The notes: generated from the letters alone by a model not told the origin. Counted from the stretch's first letter, positions 51,846-60,954 are shown. The stretch is 64,000 nt of DNA from Bin87 sp034420475 (GCA_034420475.1 DAOULH010000034.1:23536-87535); one strand, 5' to 3'. Numbers and translations are program-made.

Positions 51846-53654
51846 ATGACTACGACAACCGAACAACGTTCCGGCGCCCGGCGCGCCCGGCGCAACGAAC
51901 CGCGTCGCAGCGGACCGCGCGCCCTGGTCCTGCCGGAATCCCTCACGGTCAAGGATCTGGCCGAACTCCTGGACCAGTCGCCCATCGACGTCATCAAGCA
52001 GTTGATGCGTCACGGGATAATGGTCAACGTCAACCAGGTAATCGACCACCAGGTGGCCGCCGTGGCGGCGGCGGCTTACGGTGTCCGCACCCGGCTGGCC
52101 GAGCAAAGCGCGGACACCGCATCAATCAGGGCCGCGTCGCAGGGAGCGGACGAAACGCTCCAGCCGCGCCCGCCGGTGGTGACCATCCTCGGCCACGTTG
52201 ACCACGGCAAGACCAGCCTGCTCGACTACATCCGGAACACCGCGGTGGTTGACAAGGAAGCGGGCGGCATCACCCAGCACATCGGCGCGTACCAGGTCGT
52301 CCAGGACGGTCAGCCCATCACTTTCCTGGATACTCCGGGGCACGCCGCCTTCACCGCAATCCGCTCCCGGGGCGCTCGCGTAACCGACATCGCCGTCCTG
52401 GTGGTGGCCGCCGACGACGGCATCATGCCGCAGACCGATGAGGCCATCGATCACGCCCGGGCCGCTGACGTGCCCATTGTCGTCGCCATCAACAAGATGG
52501 ACCTTCCCACCGCCCAGCCCGATGTGGTCAAGCGTCAGCTCAGCGAACGGAGCCTGCTGGTGGAAGAATGGGGCGGCGACGTGATCGCCGTGCCGGTTTC
52601 CGCCCAGACCGGCGACGGGGTTGACGACCTCCTGGAAAACCTCTCGGTGCTGTCGGAAATCCTTGAGCTCAAGGCCAATCCCGACCGCGCCGCCGCCGGC
52701 GTCATCGTCGAGGCCACTCTTGATCGCCGCCGTGGTCCGTCCGCCACCGTCCTGATCCAGGCCGGCACCCTGCGCGTTGGCGACTATATTGTCGCCGGCA
52801 CCGCCTGGGGGCGCGTCCGGGCCATCGCCAACGAACAGGGGAAGAGCATCGACTCCATTGCTCCCGGCTCACCCGGCGTGGTTACCGGGCTGAACGCCGT
52901 GCCGGAAGCCGGCGACATCCTGACGGTGGTCACCGGCGAACGCGCCGCCCGCCAAATGGCCGGCCGCCGTGAGCATCGTTCCAGCACCGGCAACCTCGAA
53001 ACTGTGCTCACGCTGGACAGCGTCGTGAAGCAGATCGACGCCGGCGACGTCAAGGAACTGGTGTTGGTCCTCAAGGCCGACGTCCAGGGAAGCGTGGAGG
53101 CTGCCGTCCATGCTATCGAACAGTTGTCCGAGGGCGACGTGAAGGCCCGTGTCATCCATTCCGGCTCCGGAGCCGTCAGCGATTCAGACGTGCAGTTGGC
53201 CGCCGCTTCCGGAGGCATCGTACTGGCTTTCAACGTCGGGTTTGAGGTGGGAGCCGAGCGCACCGCCGAACGCCTCGGCGTCGAGGTCCGCAATTACCAG
53301 ATCATCTACCGCCTCCTGGAAGACGTGGAAGCCGCCCTCCAGGGATTGCTGGAACCCGAGTACGAAGAGGTGGTCGTGGGCCGCGCCGAGATCCGGGAAA
53401 TCTTCCCCGGCCGTCGCGGCGTCCGCATCGCCGGTTGCCGTGTTCTCGATGGCCGCATCGTCAGGCAGGGCAATATTCGCGTCATGCGTGACGATGATCT
53501 CGTTACGGAAACCCAGATCGGCAGCCTCCGCCACTTCCGCGACGAGGTGAACCAGGCCACCGCCGGAACCGAGTGCGGCATCGTCCTGGACGGCTTCAAC
53601 GATTTCGAGGAAGGCGACTTGATCGTGGCCTACCGCATGGAGCGATCCAACTAG
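51846..53654 (+). CDS. infB: Translation initiation factor IF-2, short form
   Basis: IF-2 delivers fMet-tRNA to the 30S subunit in a GTP-dependent way. The 602-residue protein has a short N-terminal region (residues 1-95) instead of the long variable one of many bacteria. The GTPase motifs are GHVDHGKTSLLDYI near residue 119, DTPGHAAFTAIRSRG and NKMDLP. The remaining domains are complete to the end. The ATG at 51846 has GGAGGAGGT seven bases upstream. It lies 57 bp after ylxR. Confidence 0.96.
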   Translation: MTTTTEQRSGARRARRNEPRRSGPRALVLPESLTVKDLAELLDQSPIDVIKQLMRHGIMVNVNQVIDHQVAAVAAAAYGVRTRLAEQSADTASIRAASQGADETLQPRPPVVTILGHVDHGKTSLLDYIRNTAVVDKEAGGITQHIGAYQVVQDGQPITFLDTPGHAAFTAIRSRGARVTDIAVLVVAADDGIMPQTDEAIDHARAADVPIVVAINKMDLPTAQPDVVKRQLSERSLLVEEWGGDVIAVPVSAQTGDGVDDLLENLSVLSEILELKANPDRAAAGVIVEATLDRRRGPSATVLIQAGTLRVGDYIVAGTAWGRVRAIANEQGKSIDSIAPGSPGVVTGLNAVPEAGDILTVVTGERAARQMAGRREHRSSTGNLETVLTLDSVVKQIDAGDVKELVLVLKADVQGSVEAAVHAIEQLSEGDVKARVIHSGSGAVSDSDVQLAAASGGIVLAFNVGFEVGAERTAERLGVEVRNYQIIYRLLEDVEAALQGLLEPEYEEVVVGRAEIREIFPGRRGVRIAGCRVLDGRIVRQGNIRVMRDDDLVTETQIGSLRHFRDEVNQATAGTECGIVLDGFNDFEEGDLIVAYRMERSN

Positions 53655-53683
53655 CCCTCTGGCGGACACTGCGAGGTTTACCC

Positions 53684-54076
53684 ATGGCGGACCGCAGACG
53701 AATGGAGCGGGTCAACGGCCTGCTCCGCGAGGAAATCGCCGGCCTGCTGGCTTCACAGGTCAACGACCCTCGCCTGAAAGGCATCATCACCGTCACCCAG
53801 GTGCGCACGGCGTCGGACCTGCGAAGCGCCCGGGTCTACGTCAGCGTGATGGGCACGGAAGCAGTCCGCCAGGAAGCCCTGGCCGGGATCCAGTCCTCTG
53901 CATCCTACCTGCGGCGGGAGCTGCGCGGTCGCGTCTCCCTGCGTCACGTGCCGTTCCTCACCTTCCAGCTGGACGACGCCATGATTGAAGCCGATCGCCT
54001 GATGCAACTCATCGACGATCTCGAGGTGCCGGACGAATCCGGGGAAGGCGCCCAGGCTTGGGCGAGTCGCGCGTGA
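53684..54076 (+). CDS. rbfA: Ribosome-binding factor A
   Basis: RbfA is a KH-like factor that matures the 30S subunit. The 130-residue protein shows RRMERVNGLLREEIAGLLAS, DPRLKGIITVTQVRTASDLR, ARVYVSVMG and the C-terminal RHVPFLTFQLDDAM. GAGGTT lies before ATG 53684. It is 29 bp after infB and 4 bp before truB. Confidence 0.94.
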   Translation: MADRRRMERVNGLLREEIAGLLASQVNDPRLKGIITVTQVRTASDLRSARVYVSVMGTEAVRQEALAGIQSSASYLRRELRGRVSLRHVPFLTFQLDDAMIEADRLMQLIDDLEVPDESGEGAQAWASRA

Positions 54077-54080
54077 GCCT

Positions 54081-55043
54081 ATGCCTGCTGGTGAACGTGG
54101 GCGGCCGGCGGTCAACGGATTCCTCAACCTCCACAAACCCGTCGGCATCACCTCCATGGACGCCGTCCGGCGCGTGAAGCGCATCACCGGGCAGCGCAAA
54201 AAGGTCGGCCACGCCGGCACCCTGGACCCGCTGGCCGAGGGCGTCCTGCCCATCTGCTTCGGACAGGCCACCCGGCTCATGGAGCTGGTCGTCTCCGGAT
54301 GGAAGCGCTACCGCATGACGGTGCGGTTGGGCGCAGTCAGCAACACCTACGATGCCGAAGGCGACATCGAAGAAATATCCGACCCGTCCCGGTTGACACG
54401 GGCCGACATCGCCGGCGCGCTGGTGAATTTCGTCGGCGAAATCGACCAACTGCCTCCCATGTACAGCGCGGTCAAGGTTGACGGCCGCCGGCTCTACGAT
54501 CTGGCCCGCGCCGGCCGTGAGATCGAACGCTCCCCCCGCCGCGTGTCCGTCCGCTCGATTTCCATCGACGACCTGCGGATACCTTTCGTCACGCTTACCG
54601 TTGACTGTGGTAAGGGAACGTATCTCCGCTCCATCGCCCATGACCTCGGCCAAACCCTCGACTGCGGCGCCTTTGTGACCGAGCTGGTCCGCCTGTCATG
54701 CGGCCGGTTTGAACGCTCAGAGGGGATCACCCCCGATGCCCTGGAGCAGGCCGCCGCCTCGGGCGGTTGGACGCGCCACCTGCATCCCGTCGATTGGGCC
54801 CTGCGGGAACTTCCGTCCATTCAGGTCAACGCGGACCGCGCCCGGTCCGTGCGCCACGGCCAGACCGTTGCCGCCGGATCCGCCCGAATCGACCCATCGG
54901 ACCCGCGGTTGTGGCGCATCTACGACCCCGACGGCGTGTTCCTCGCCCTGGCCCGTCCTGAGTCCGAGGGACGCTTGGCACCGACCCGGGTCTTCGACCT
55001 TCCCGAACCTTCCCCCTACGCTCCCGCCGCCGTTCCGGTCTGA
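54081..55043 (+). CDS. truB: tRNA pseudouridine(55) synthase TruB
   Basis: TruB makes pseudouridine 55 in the T-arm of tRNA. The 320-residue protein has HKPVGITSMDAVRRVKR, the catalytic block GHAGTLDPLAEGVLPICFG (Asp near residue 49), PPMYSAVKVDGRRLYDLAR and GTYLRSIAHDLG. The C-terminal PUA-like region is present. It starts 4 bp after rbfA, completing the nusA-ylxR-infB-rbfA-truB order. Confidence 0.96.
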   Translation: MPAGERGRPAVNGFLNLHKPVGITSMDAVRRVKRITGQRKKVGHAGTLDPLAEGVLPICFGQATRLMELVVSGWKRYRMTVRLGAVSNTYDAEGDIEEISDPSRLTRADIAGALVNFVGEIDQLPPMYSAVKVDGRRLYDLARAGREIERSPRRVSVRSISIDDLRIPFVTLTVDCGKGTYLRSIAHDLGQTLDCGAFVTELVRLSCGRFERSEGITPDALEQAAASGGWTRHLHPVDWALRELPSIQVNADRARSVRHGQTVAAGSARIDPSDPRLWRIYDPDGVFLALARPESEGRLAPTRVFDLPEPSPYAPAAVPV

Positions 55044-55055
55044 ACCCAGCGACCC

Positions 55056-55367
55056 ATGACAGCCGCCGATTTCCCGTGCCAACGGTGCGGACGACCCACG
55101 GCCACCAACGCCAGCTTCACCTTTCGCCCCCGCGGCGTGGCAAGCGGGATCACCAAGTGCCTCCGTTGCGCCTTGCGGCACTGGCCCATGCTGCGCCGGT
55201 CGTTAGTCGCCAGCGCCGTGGTGGGCACGGCCCTCACGGCGCTGAATCAGGGTGACGCCATCATCGCCGGCAATCTCGCCGGCGCGCTGGCATGGAAAAT
55301 TCCGCTGACCTACTGCGTCCCTTTCCTGGTAGCCACGTACGGAGCGTTGGCCAACAGCCGGAACTGA
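55056..55367 (+). CDS. NrtS-like membrane protein with N-terminal Zn ribbon
   Basis: A 103-residue protein. The C-terminal two thirds (LRRSLVASAVVGTALTALNQ, GDAIIAGNLAGALAWKIPLTY, VPFLVATYGAL) match NrtS, a two-helix protein proposed in nitrate/nitrite transport. The N-terminal third holds CQRC and CLRC pairs (residues ~8-40), a likely zinc ribbon not typical of plain NrtS. It follows truB by 12 bp and may be the last gene of that operon. Confidence 0.75.
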   Translation: MTAADFPCQRCGRPTATNASFTFRPRGVASGITKCLRCALRHWPMLRRSLVASAVVGTALTALNQGDAIIAGNLAGALAWKIPLTYCVPFLVATYGALANSRN

Positions 55368-55381
55368 AGGCCCCGTTCAGC

Positions 55382-56035
55382 TTAGAACTGCCGCAGCACT
55401 TCCACCACGCGACCTTTCACCTCCACGTTGTCCGCTGACACGTATATCGGGTCCATGGTGCTGTTAGCCGGCTGCAACCGTACCTGGTCGCCCTCCCGGA
55501 AAAACTTCTTGAGGGTCGCCTCTTCTTCCTCTTTCAGCCACGCCACCACCATTTCGCCGTTGCGGGCGGTGTTGGTCGGCTTGATGACCACCACATCGCC
55601 GTCGTCAATCAGGGCGTCGATCATCGACGTGCCCTTGACTGACAGGGCGTACAGCGTGCCGTGCCGCTTTTTGAGGTCAGGGCGCACTTCCACGATGTCG
55701 AATTCGGCGGCCGAGTCCACTCCTTCCGAGGAGAAGGCCGGTATCGGTTCGCCGGCGGCAATGCTGCCCACTATCTGCACTCTGGCGGCGCCGTTGGCCA
55801 CCGGCAGGCCGGTTTCGTCCAGGAGTTCGATCCCCCGCGCCACTTCCGAGCGCCGCTTCAGATACCCGTCCCGCTCCATCAGTCGCAGGTTGTAGTCGAC
55901 GACCGACGTGCTGCTGATGCTGCAGCCGCGCTGAATGTCCCGCACCGTCGGCGGGATGCCGTTTTCGTCCAGGAATTGCTCGATGAAATCGAGGATTTGC
56001 TGCTGTCGGGGCCTCAGATTTTTCTTCGGTGGCAT
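55382..56035 (-). CDS. lexA: SOS repressor LexA
   Basis: LexA represses DNA-repair genes until RecA-stimulated self-cleavage. The 217-residue protein has an N-terminal winged helix (RQQQILDFIEQFLDENGIPP, SSTSVVDYNLRLMERDGYL), the cleavage site AAG in VGSIAAGEPIPA near residue 89, the nucleophile Ser in VKGTSMIDALIDDGDVVV and the general-base Lys in EATLKKFFREGD. GGAGGT precedes the ATG. A Gram-positive-type SOS box lies 38-51 bp upstream, so it is autoregulated. Confidence 0.96.
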   Translation of the reverse strand: MPPKKNLRPRQQQILDFIEQFLDENGIPPTVRDIQRGCSISSTSVVDYNLRLMERDGYLKRRSEVARGIELLDETGLPVANGAARVQIVGSIAAGEPIPAFSSEGVDSAAEFDIVEVRPDLKKRHGTLYALSVKGTSMIDALIDDGDVVVIKPTNTARNGEMVVAWLKEEEEATLKKFFREGDQVRLQPANSTMDPIYVSADNVEVKGRVVEVLRQF

Positions 56036-56072
56036 ACGGGCTACCTCCGCACCTTGTGTATTCTCCGCATCG

Positions 56073-56086
56073 CAAACTAATGTTCG
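56073..56086 (-). promoter_or_regulatory. SOS box (LexA operator)
   Basis: On the minus strand CGAACATTAGTTTG matches the Gram-positive-type consensus CGAACN4GTTYG. It lies in the lexA leader or promoter, 38 bp before the start codon. Confidence 0.88.
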
Positions 56087-56244
56087 GCACCGATATGCTA
56101 ATAAATTCGCGGCGGGTTGTCAACACCCTCCCCGTTCACTCACACCTGCCCATTTTGTCATCGTGAAGAGCGCAGCGGCGTGACGATCCTATTCCCGAGC
56201 CGGCGCCCGTTGCCCGACCGGGTCTCCAGGCCGCACAATCGAGA

Positions 56245-56274
56245 CGCCCGGAGGGCGCGAAGACCCCCCGGGCG
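56245..56274 (-). terminator. GC-rich hairpin downstream of rpsT
   Basis: CGCCCGGAGGG pairs with CCCCCCGGGCG (56245-56255 and 56264-56274, imperfect). It lies 26 bp after the rpsT stop. No T-run follows on the minus strand, so termination is not certain. Upstream at 56156-56185, TTGTCATCGTGAAGAGCGCAGC resembles half of the CATTGCGAGCG-type repeat elsewhere in the window. Confidence 0.5.
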
Positions 56275-56299
56275 ATTCATCACGCTGACCCGTCGGAAA

Positions 56300-56554
56300 C
56301 TAGCCGGCGCGGGATCGGTTGAGCGCCGCTGCCAGGCGGCCCTTCCGCCGAGATGCGTTGTTCTTGTGCAGTATGCCTTTCCGGACTGCCACGTCGAGCA
56401 TGCTCATGGCGTTGCGCACCGCTTCCTCGGAATCAGGATCGGCGGTCGCTACGGCGCGACGGGCGCGGCTGATAGCGGTGCGGGTGGCGCGACGCACGCT
56501 CATGTTGCGCGCGTAACGCTTTACGGATTGGCGGTGGGCTTTCTGAGCCGGCAA
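56300..56554 (-). CDS. rpsT: 30S ribosomal protein S20
   Basis: An 84-residue three-helix ribosomal protein that binds 16S rRNA early in 30S assembly. It has the typical AHRQSVKRYARNMSVRRATR start, ISRARRAVATAD and the end LHKNNASRRKGRLAAALNR. Monocistronic, as in many bacteria. Start unambiguous. Confidence 0.95.
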   Translation of the reverse strand: MPAQKAHRQSVKRYARNMSVRRATRTAISRARRAVATADPDSEEAVRNAMSMLDVAVRKGILHKNNASRRKGRLAAALNRSRAG

Positions 56555-56804
56555 GGTTCTAACTCCTCTGGACTGTCTTTCGCGGACATGATGTTACCAA
56601 ACCTTTTCCCCCTTTGTCATCCGCCGTTTCCCGGGTTTCCGCGACGCCGGCCAGCGCCCATAGCGTCAGGTTGACAATTTCGGCCCTGTTGCCCGAAAAT
56701 TGTTGTGCTGAAAGCCAAGCCCGGAAACGGACGCATGGCGCGTTTTTCAGCATCATTATTCCTGTTTGCAACTACATTCACCCCATTAGCGGAGGATCCC
56801 CGCC

Positions 56805-58430
56805 ATGCCCGAGAAGCAGTTGATTTTCGATGAGAACGCTCGACAGAGCCTGATGAGCGGCGTTGACCAGCTCGGGCGCGCCGTCGCCCTGACCCTGGGC
56901 CCCAGCGGCCGCAACGTCATCCTGGGGCGCGTCTGGACCCTTCCCGTGGTGTGTAGCGACGGCGTTACCATCGCCAAGGAAATCGAACTGCCCGACCCCT
57001 ACGAGAACATGGGCGCCCAGGTGGTGAAGGAAGCCGCGTCCAAGACCAACGACGTGGTCGGCGATGGCACCACCACCTCCATCGTGCTGGCCCGCTCCAT
57101 CATCCAGGGCGGCTTTATGAACGTCGCGGCCGGCGCCAATCCCTTGGCCCTGAAGTCCGGCATCGACCGGGCCGTGTCCGCCGTGTGCAGCGTGATCAGC
57201 GACCAGGCAGCCGCCGTCGAGAGCAGAGAGCAAGTGGCCCGCGTCGCCGCCCTGTCCGCTCACGAAGAGGCCATCGCCGACCTGATCGCCGACGCCATGG
57301 ACAAAGTCGGACGCGAGGGCATCATCACCGTCGAGGAGAGCCGCAGCCTCAGCGACGAGCTTGACGTTGTCGAGGGCATGCGCCTGGACCGCGGCTACCT
57401 GTCGCCTCACTTCGTCACCGACACCGACCGCATGGAATGCTCCATCGACGAGCCCCTGTTCCTGCTCACCGACCAGAAGCTGTCCTCCGCCGCCGACGTG
57501 GTGCCCACCCTCGAGGCCGTCGCTCAGGGTGGCCGCCGACCGCTGGTCATCATCGCCGAGGACATCGAGGGCGAAGCCCTGGCCACGTTGGTGGTCAACA
57601 AGCTGCGCGGCACCATCACCAGCCTCGCCGTCAAGGCCCCCGGCTTCGGCGAGCGACGCAAGGCCCTGCTGGAGGACCTGGCGATCATGACCGGCGGCAC
57701 CGTGGTCACCAGCGACACCGGTATGCGCCTCGACGCAGTGTCCATCGACCAACTGGGTTCCGCCCGCCGTGTCGTCGCCTCCAAGGACGAGACCACCATC
57801 GTCGAGGGCCGCGGCCACGAGGACGACATCACCGGCCGCGTCTCCGAACTCCGCGTCCAGATCGAGGAAACCACCTCGGACTACGACCGTGAGAAACTCC
57901 AGGAACGCCTGGCCAACCTCGCCGGCGGCGTCGCCGTCATCAAGGTCGGCGCCGCCACCGAGCCCGAGCTCAACGAGCGCAAGAGCCGAACCGAAGACGC
58001 CTTGGCCGCCACCCGCGCCGCCGTGGAGGAAGGCGTCATCCCCGGCGGAGGAGTCACCCTGCTCCGCGCCCAGGCTGCGCTGGACGGCATCCTGGACGAC
58101 GCGGCCGGCGACGTAGCCGTTGGCATCCGGCTCGTTCGGGAAGCATTGGAGGCCCCCCTTACCACCATCGCCGACAACGCCGGCTACAAGGGCGCGGTCA
58201 TCGTGGAGAACGTGCGCAACGGTGAAGCCGACTACGGTTTCGACGCTGACCGCGGCGACTACACGGGCATGGTCGCCAGGGGCATCATCGACCCCGCCAA
58301 GGTAACCCGCTCGGCCCTCCAGAACGCCGGCTCCGTCGCCGGAATGCTCCTGACCACACAGGCCGTGGTCACCGAGATCCCCAAGTACGAGCCCCTGCCC
58401 GCCGACATCCAGGACTTCATGCACGACTAA
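56805..58430 (+). CDS. groL: Chaperonin GroEL (without adjacent groES)
   Basis: GroEL folds proteins in an ATP-dependent double ring. The 541-residue protein has ALTLGPSGRNVIL near residue 29, the catalytic VVGDGTTTSIVLARS near residue 85, APGFGERRKALLEDLAI and VEEGVIPGGGVTLLRA. The flexible GGM-repeat tail of classical GroEL is missing; the protein ends LPADIQDFMHD. groES is not adjacent and no CIRCE element was found upstream, so this is probably a secondary chaperonin copy or one regulated differently. A strong terminator follows. Confidence 0.95.
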   Translation: MPEKQLIFDENARQSLMSGVDQLGRAVALTLGPSGRNVILGRVWTLPVVCSDGVTIAKEIELPDPYENMGAQVVKEAASKTNDVVGDGTTTSIVLARSIIQGGFMNVAAGANPLALKSGIDRAVSAVCSVISDQAAAVESREQVARVAALSAHEEAIADLIADAMDKVGREGIITVEESRSLSDELDVVEGMRLDRGYLSPHFVTDTDRMECSIDEPLFLLTDQKLSSAADVVPTLEAVAQGGRRPLVIIAEDIEGEALATLVVNKLRGTITSLAVKAPGFGERRKALLEDLAIMTGGTVVTSDTGMRLDAVSIDQLGSARRVVASKDETTIVEGRGHEDDITGRVSELRVQIEETTSDYDREKLQERLANLAGGVAVIKVGAATEPELNERKSRTEDALAATRAAVEEGVIPGGGVTLLRAQAALDGILDDAAGDVAVGIRLVREALEAPLTTIADNAGYKGAVIVENVRNGEADYGFDADRGDYTGMVARGIIDPAKVTRSALQNAGSVAGMLLTTQAVVTEIPKYEPLPADIQDFMHD

Positions 58431-58447
58431 TCCCCATCGACGGCGCA

Positions 58448-58498
58448 AATTCACCCGCCAGCGTCGCTGCACAGCACGCGCGGCGGGTGAATTGTTTT
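58448..58498 (+). terminator. Intrinsic terminator of groL
   Basis: AATTCACCCGCC and GGCGGGTGAATT form a perfect 12-pair stem with a 22-base loop, followed by GTTTT. It starts 18 bp after the groL stop. The next gene begins at 58506, so that gene needs its own start or read-through. Confidence 0.9.
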
Positions 58499-58505
58499 CT
58501 ATGTC

Positions 58506-59045
58506 ATGATCGGCGACGAACCTGCCAACATCGGCGCACTCAATCGGGATGCCATCGCGGCCCTGCTGGCGGGCGACCCTCCCCTGCTGGAAGAATGTCC
58601 CGACCTGCGCCGCCAGCTCCAGCCCAACGGCATCGACGTCACCGTCCGGTCGGTGGCGTCGTTTCCGCCGGAGGCCGGCGCCATCGGCGTCTCCGATGGC
58701 GACCGGGCACTGCCCGGATCCACCGAGCTGGACTTCGGATGCGACGGCTGGCTGGTTCTACCGCCCGGCCACTACCTCGTCACCTTCAACGAGGTGGTCA
58801 ATCTGCCTCGATGGCTGATGGCCCTGGGTCGTCCGCGCTCGAGCCTGCTGCGCATGGGAGTGTCGCTGCACACCGCCGTGTGGGACGCCGGCTACCGCGG
58901 GCGCTCCCATACGCTGCTGCTGGTACACAATGCCGCCGGCTTCCGCCTGCAACGGGACGCCCGCATCGCCCAGCTGGTCTTCTTCCCCCTGAGCGCGCCG
59001 GACGCTACGGGCTACGACGGACATTACCAGCGCGAGAACCTGTGA
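58506..59045 (+). CDS. dUTPase/dCTP deaminase family protein
   Basis: A 179-residue member of the trimeric dUTPase-like superfamily. Landmarks are QPNGIDVTVRSV, GRPRSSLLRMGVSLHTAVWD and DARIAQLVFFPL, with a C-terminal YDGHYQREN. The family contains Dut, which hydrolyses dUTP, and Dcd, which deaminates dCTP. GRPRSSLLR is the phosphate-binding motif; the Dcd catalytic Glu is not evident at the expected place, so dUTPase-type activity is slightly favoured. It overlaps queG by four bases (GTGA). Confidence 0.8.
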   Translation: MIGDEPANIGALNRDAIAALLAGDPPLLEECPDLRRQLQPNGIDVTVRSVASFPPEAGAIGVSDGDRALPGSTELDFGCDGWLVLPPGHYLVTFNEVVNLPRWLMALGRPRSSLLRMGVSLHTAVWDAGYRGRSHTLLLVHNAAGFRLQRDARIAQLVFFPLSAPDATGYDGHYQRENL

Positions 59046-60205
59046 ACGCCACAACCAACATTGCCGTGGACCCCGCGCAACTGCGTCAGTGGGTTGACCA
59101 GGCGGCGCGCGATGCGGGTTTCGACCTGGTCGCCGTCGCGTCCGCCGATGAATTTGCCTCCGACCGTGACGAAGCCCTCCGCCGCATTGACGCCGGCCTC
59201 ATGGACGGCCTGCCCTGGTTCAACTCCCAGCGCGTCCGACGCGGCACGGATCCGGAAACCCTGCTGCCCGGCGCCCGCTCGATCATCTCCCTGGGCTGGA
59301 ACTACTATCCTGCGGAAGACGCTCCTCCTCCCAACGACCGGGGGCTCATCGCCCGCTACGCTCGGGGCAGGGACTATCACCGCGTGATGAAGCGCCGTAT
59401 GCGCCGCATGGTCCTGGAACTGACCGAGCGACTGGGCGACCGGTTCGCTGCCCGCTGGTACGTTGACGACGGGCCGATGCTGGATCGCGCCGCCGCCGCC
59501 CGCGCCGGACTCGGCTGGTTCGGCAAGAACGGCAACATCCTCAATCCGACCTACGGCTCGTGGCTCCTGCTGGGGCAGATCATCACCGACCTCCCGCTGG
59601 CCGCCGATGCTCCTCTGGCCAAGACCTGCGGCCAGTGCTCCCGCTGCATCCCCGCGTGTCCCACCGACGCCATCGTCGCCCCCTACGTCGTCGATAATCG
59701 CCGCTGCATCAGCTACCTGACCATCGAACACAAGGGGACCATACCCGTCGAACTCCGTGCGTCCATGGGCAACTGGGTCTTCGGCTGCGACATCTGCCAG
59801 GAAGTCTGCCCGGTCAACCGCAAGGCGAAAGCCACCGGAGACCCCAATTTCGGCCGCACCGACCTTTCCACCATTGACCTCATCGAGTTGCTCGAGATGA
59901 CCGACGAACAGTTCCGCCAGCGTTTTGCCGGCACCCCGGTCATGCGCGCCAAGCGCGTCGGAATGCAGCGCAACGCCTGCGTCGCCCTGGGCAATGCCGG
60001 CGATCCTTCCGCAGTGCCGGCATTGGCCCGCGCCTTACGGTCCGCGCCATCTTTGGTGCGACAGCACGCCGCGTGGGCCCTGGGTCGCATCGGCAACATC
60101 GCCGCCCGCGCCAACCTGCGACACGCTCTGGCCAGCGAGTCTGACCCCGAGGTACTGTCAGAGATCAGGCAGGCCCTGGACGACGAAGGCTATTCGTTAT
60201 CGTAG
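59042..60205 (+). CDS. queG: Epoxyqueuosine reductase QueG
   Basis: QueG is a cobalamin-dependent enzyme that reduces epoxyqueuosine to queuosine in tRNA. The 387-residue protein has the corrinoid-pocket residues around YVDDGPMLDRAAAARAGLGW (Asp near residue 142) and FGKNGNIL, the two 4Fe-4S motifs CGQCSRCIPACP near residue 198 and CDICQEVCPVN near residue 246, and a C-terminal HEAT-like domain (RNACVALGNAGDPSAVPAL, VRQHAAWALGRIG). The GTG start overlaps the upstream gene by four bases. It is distinct from the RdhA-like gene at 12934. Confidence 0.94.
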   Translation: MNATTNIAVDPAQLRQWVDQAARDAGFDLVAVASADEFASDRDEALRRIDAGLMDGLPWFNSQRVRRGTDPETLLPGARSIISLGWNYYPAEDAPPPNDRGLIARYARGRDYHRVMKRRMRRMVLELTERLGDRFAARWYVDDGPMLDRAAAARAGLGWFGKNGNILNPTYGSWLLLGQIITDLPLAADAPLAKTCGQCSRCIPACPTDAIVAPYVVDNRRCISYLTIEHKGTIPVELRASMGNWVFGCDICQEVCPVNRKAKATGDPNFGRTDLSTIDLIELLEMTDEQFRQRFAGTPVMRAKRVGMQRNACVALGNAGDPSAVPALARALRSAPSLVRQHAAWALGRIGNIAARANLRHALASESDPEVLSEIRQALDDEGYSLS

Positions 60206-60954
60206 CGCGGCGACTGCCGGGGAGCCGATCTCCGGTTGTTCCCGCGGTTCCGTGGGTTCCGTCGCCCTCGTCCGTTATTGCGGCCCGGTTCGCCCGAAGA
60301 TTCCGCAGGCTCGTCGGTCGCCGGCGCATCCTCGGCGGGTTGGAGTTCGGCTATGGGTGTGGGCGGGTTGTCGGCCGCGGCCGCCGTCCGAGGCGGCTGC
60401 GGTCGGGCGTTGTTCCGGGTCGCATTTCGCCGCCGCCGCTCCCGCTGTGCGTTGACCCTCTCCTCTTCGGCGGCCAACGCGGCGTCGATCTGCTCCAGTG
60501 CCTTTTCCCGCCCGTACCGGAGTTTCAGCATCTCGCCTTCCAGCAGAAAAAAGTCGCTCTTGGACAGCAGGTGCAGGTTGCCCTGGAACGCCATGTACCA
60601 ATCTTCCGGCGCCCACTTCCGCACGTATTCCAGCCGGTAGGCGATCAGCCCGGCGTTGATGTACTGGTCGTTCCCCAGGACGACGTCCGGCTTGATCCCG
60701 ATGCGGTAGGGCCACGTGGCCTTTCCCTCTTTGATCCACGGGCTCGATTCAACCTCTTCGTACCCCTGGGTCACGGTGGCCGTCGCTGTGAAAACGCGCG
60801 ACCCGGTCACGTAGTAGATGACCCGGTCGCCCGGTTCGACCCGTTGCACCTTGCGCCGATACTCCGCCTTCAGCCCCTGTCCGGTGAACCCCAGCCGCCG
60901 CGTAACGTTATAGTTTTCCTCGTTGCAATTGATCATCCAGAAATTGTGCGGCAT
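60190..60954 (-). CDS. EVE-domain protein with Arg/Asn-rich tail
   Basis: A 254-residue protein. Residues ~5-150 form an EVE (PUA-like) domain, which reads modified bases: FWMINCNEENYNVTRRLGF, VEPGDRVIYYVTGSRVF, PDVVLGNDQYINAGLIAYR and SDFFLLEGEML. Residues ~165-254 are a disordered tail rich in Arg, Asn, Pro and Gly (GRNNGRGRRNPRNRGNN), reminiscent of the NusA tail. Its 3' end overlaps queG by 16 bp in the opposite direction. Confidence 0.82.
   Translation of the reverse strand: MPHNFWMINCNEENYNVTRRLGFTGQGLKAEYRRKVQRVEPGDRVIYYVTGSRVFTATATVTQGYEEVESSPWIKEGKATWPYRIGIKPDVVLGNDQYINAGLIAYRLEYVRKWAPEDWYMAFQGNLHLLSKSDFFLLEGEMLKLRYGREKALEQIDAALAAEEERVNAQRERRRRNATRNNARPQPPRTAAAADNPPTPIAELQPAEDAPATDEPAESSGEPGRNNGRGRRNPRNRGNNRRSAPRQSPRYDNE

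Noticed and set aside
56600..56804. CIRCE/HrcA operator before groL
   Set aside because: No TTAGCACTC-N9-GAGTGCTAA match; only a weak 8-bp inverted repeat (TGCTGAAA...TTTCAGCA) was seen.
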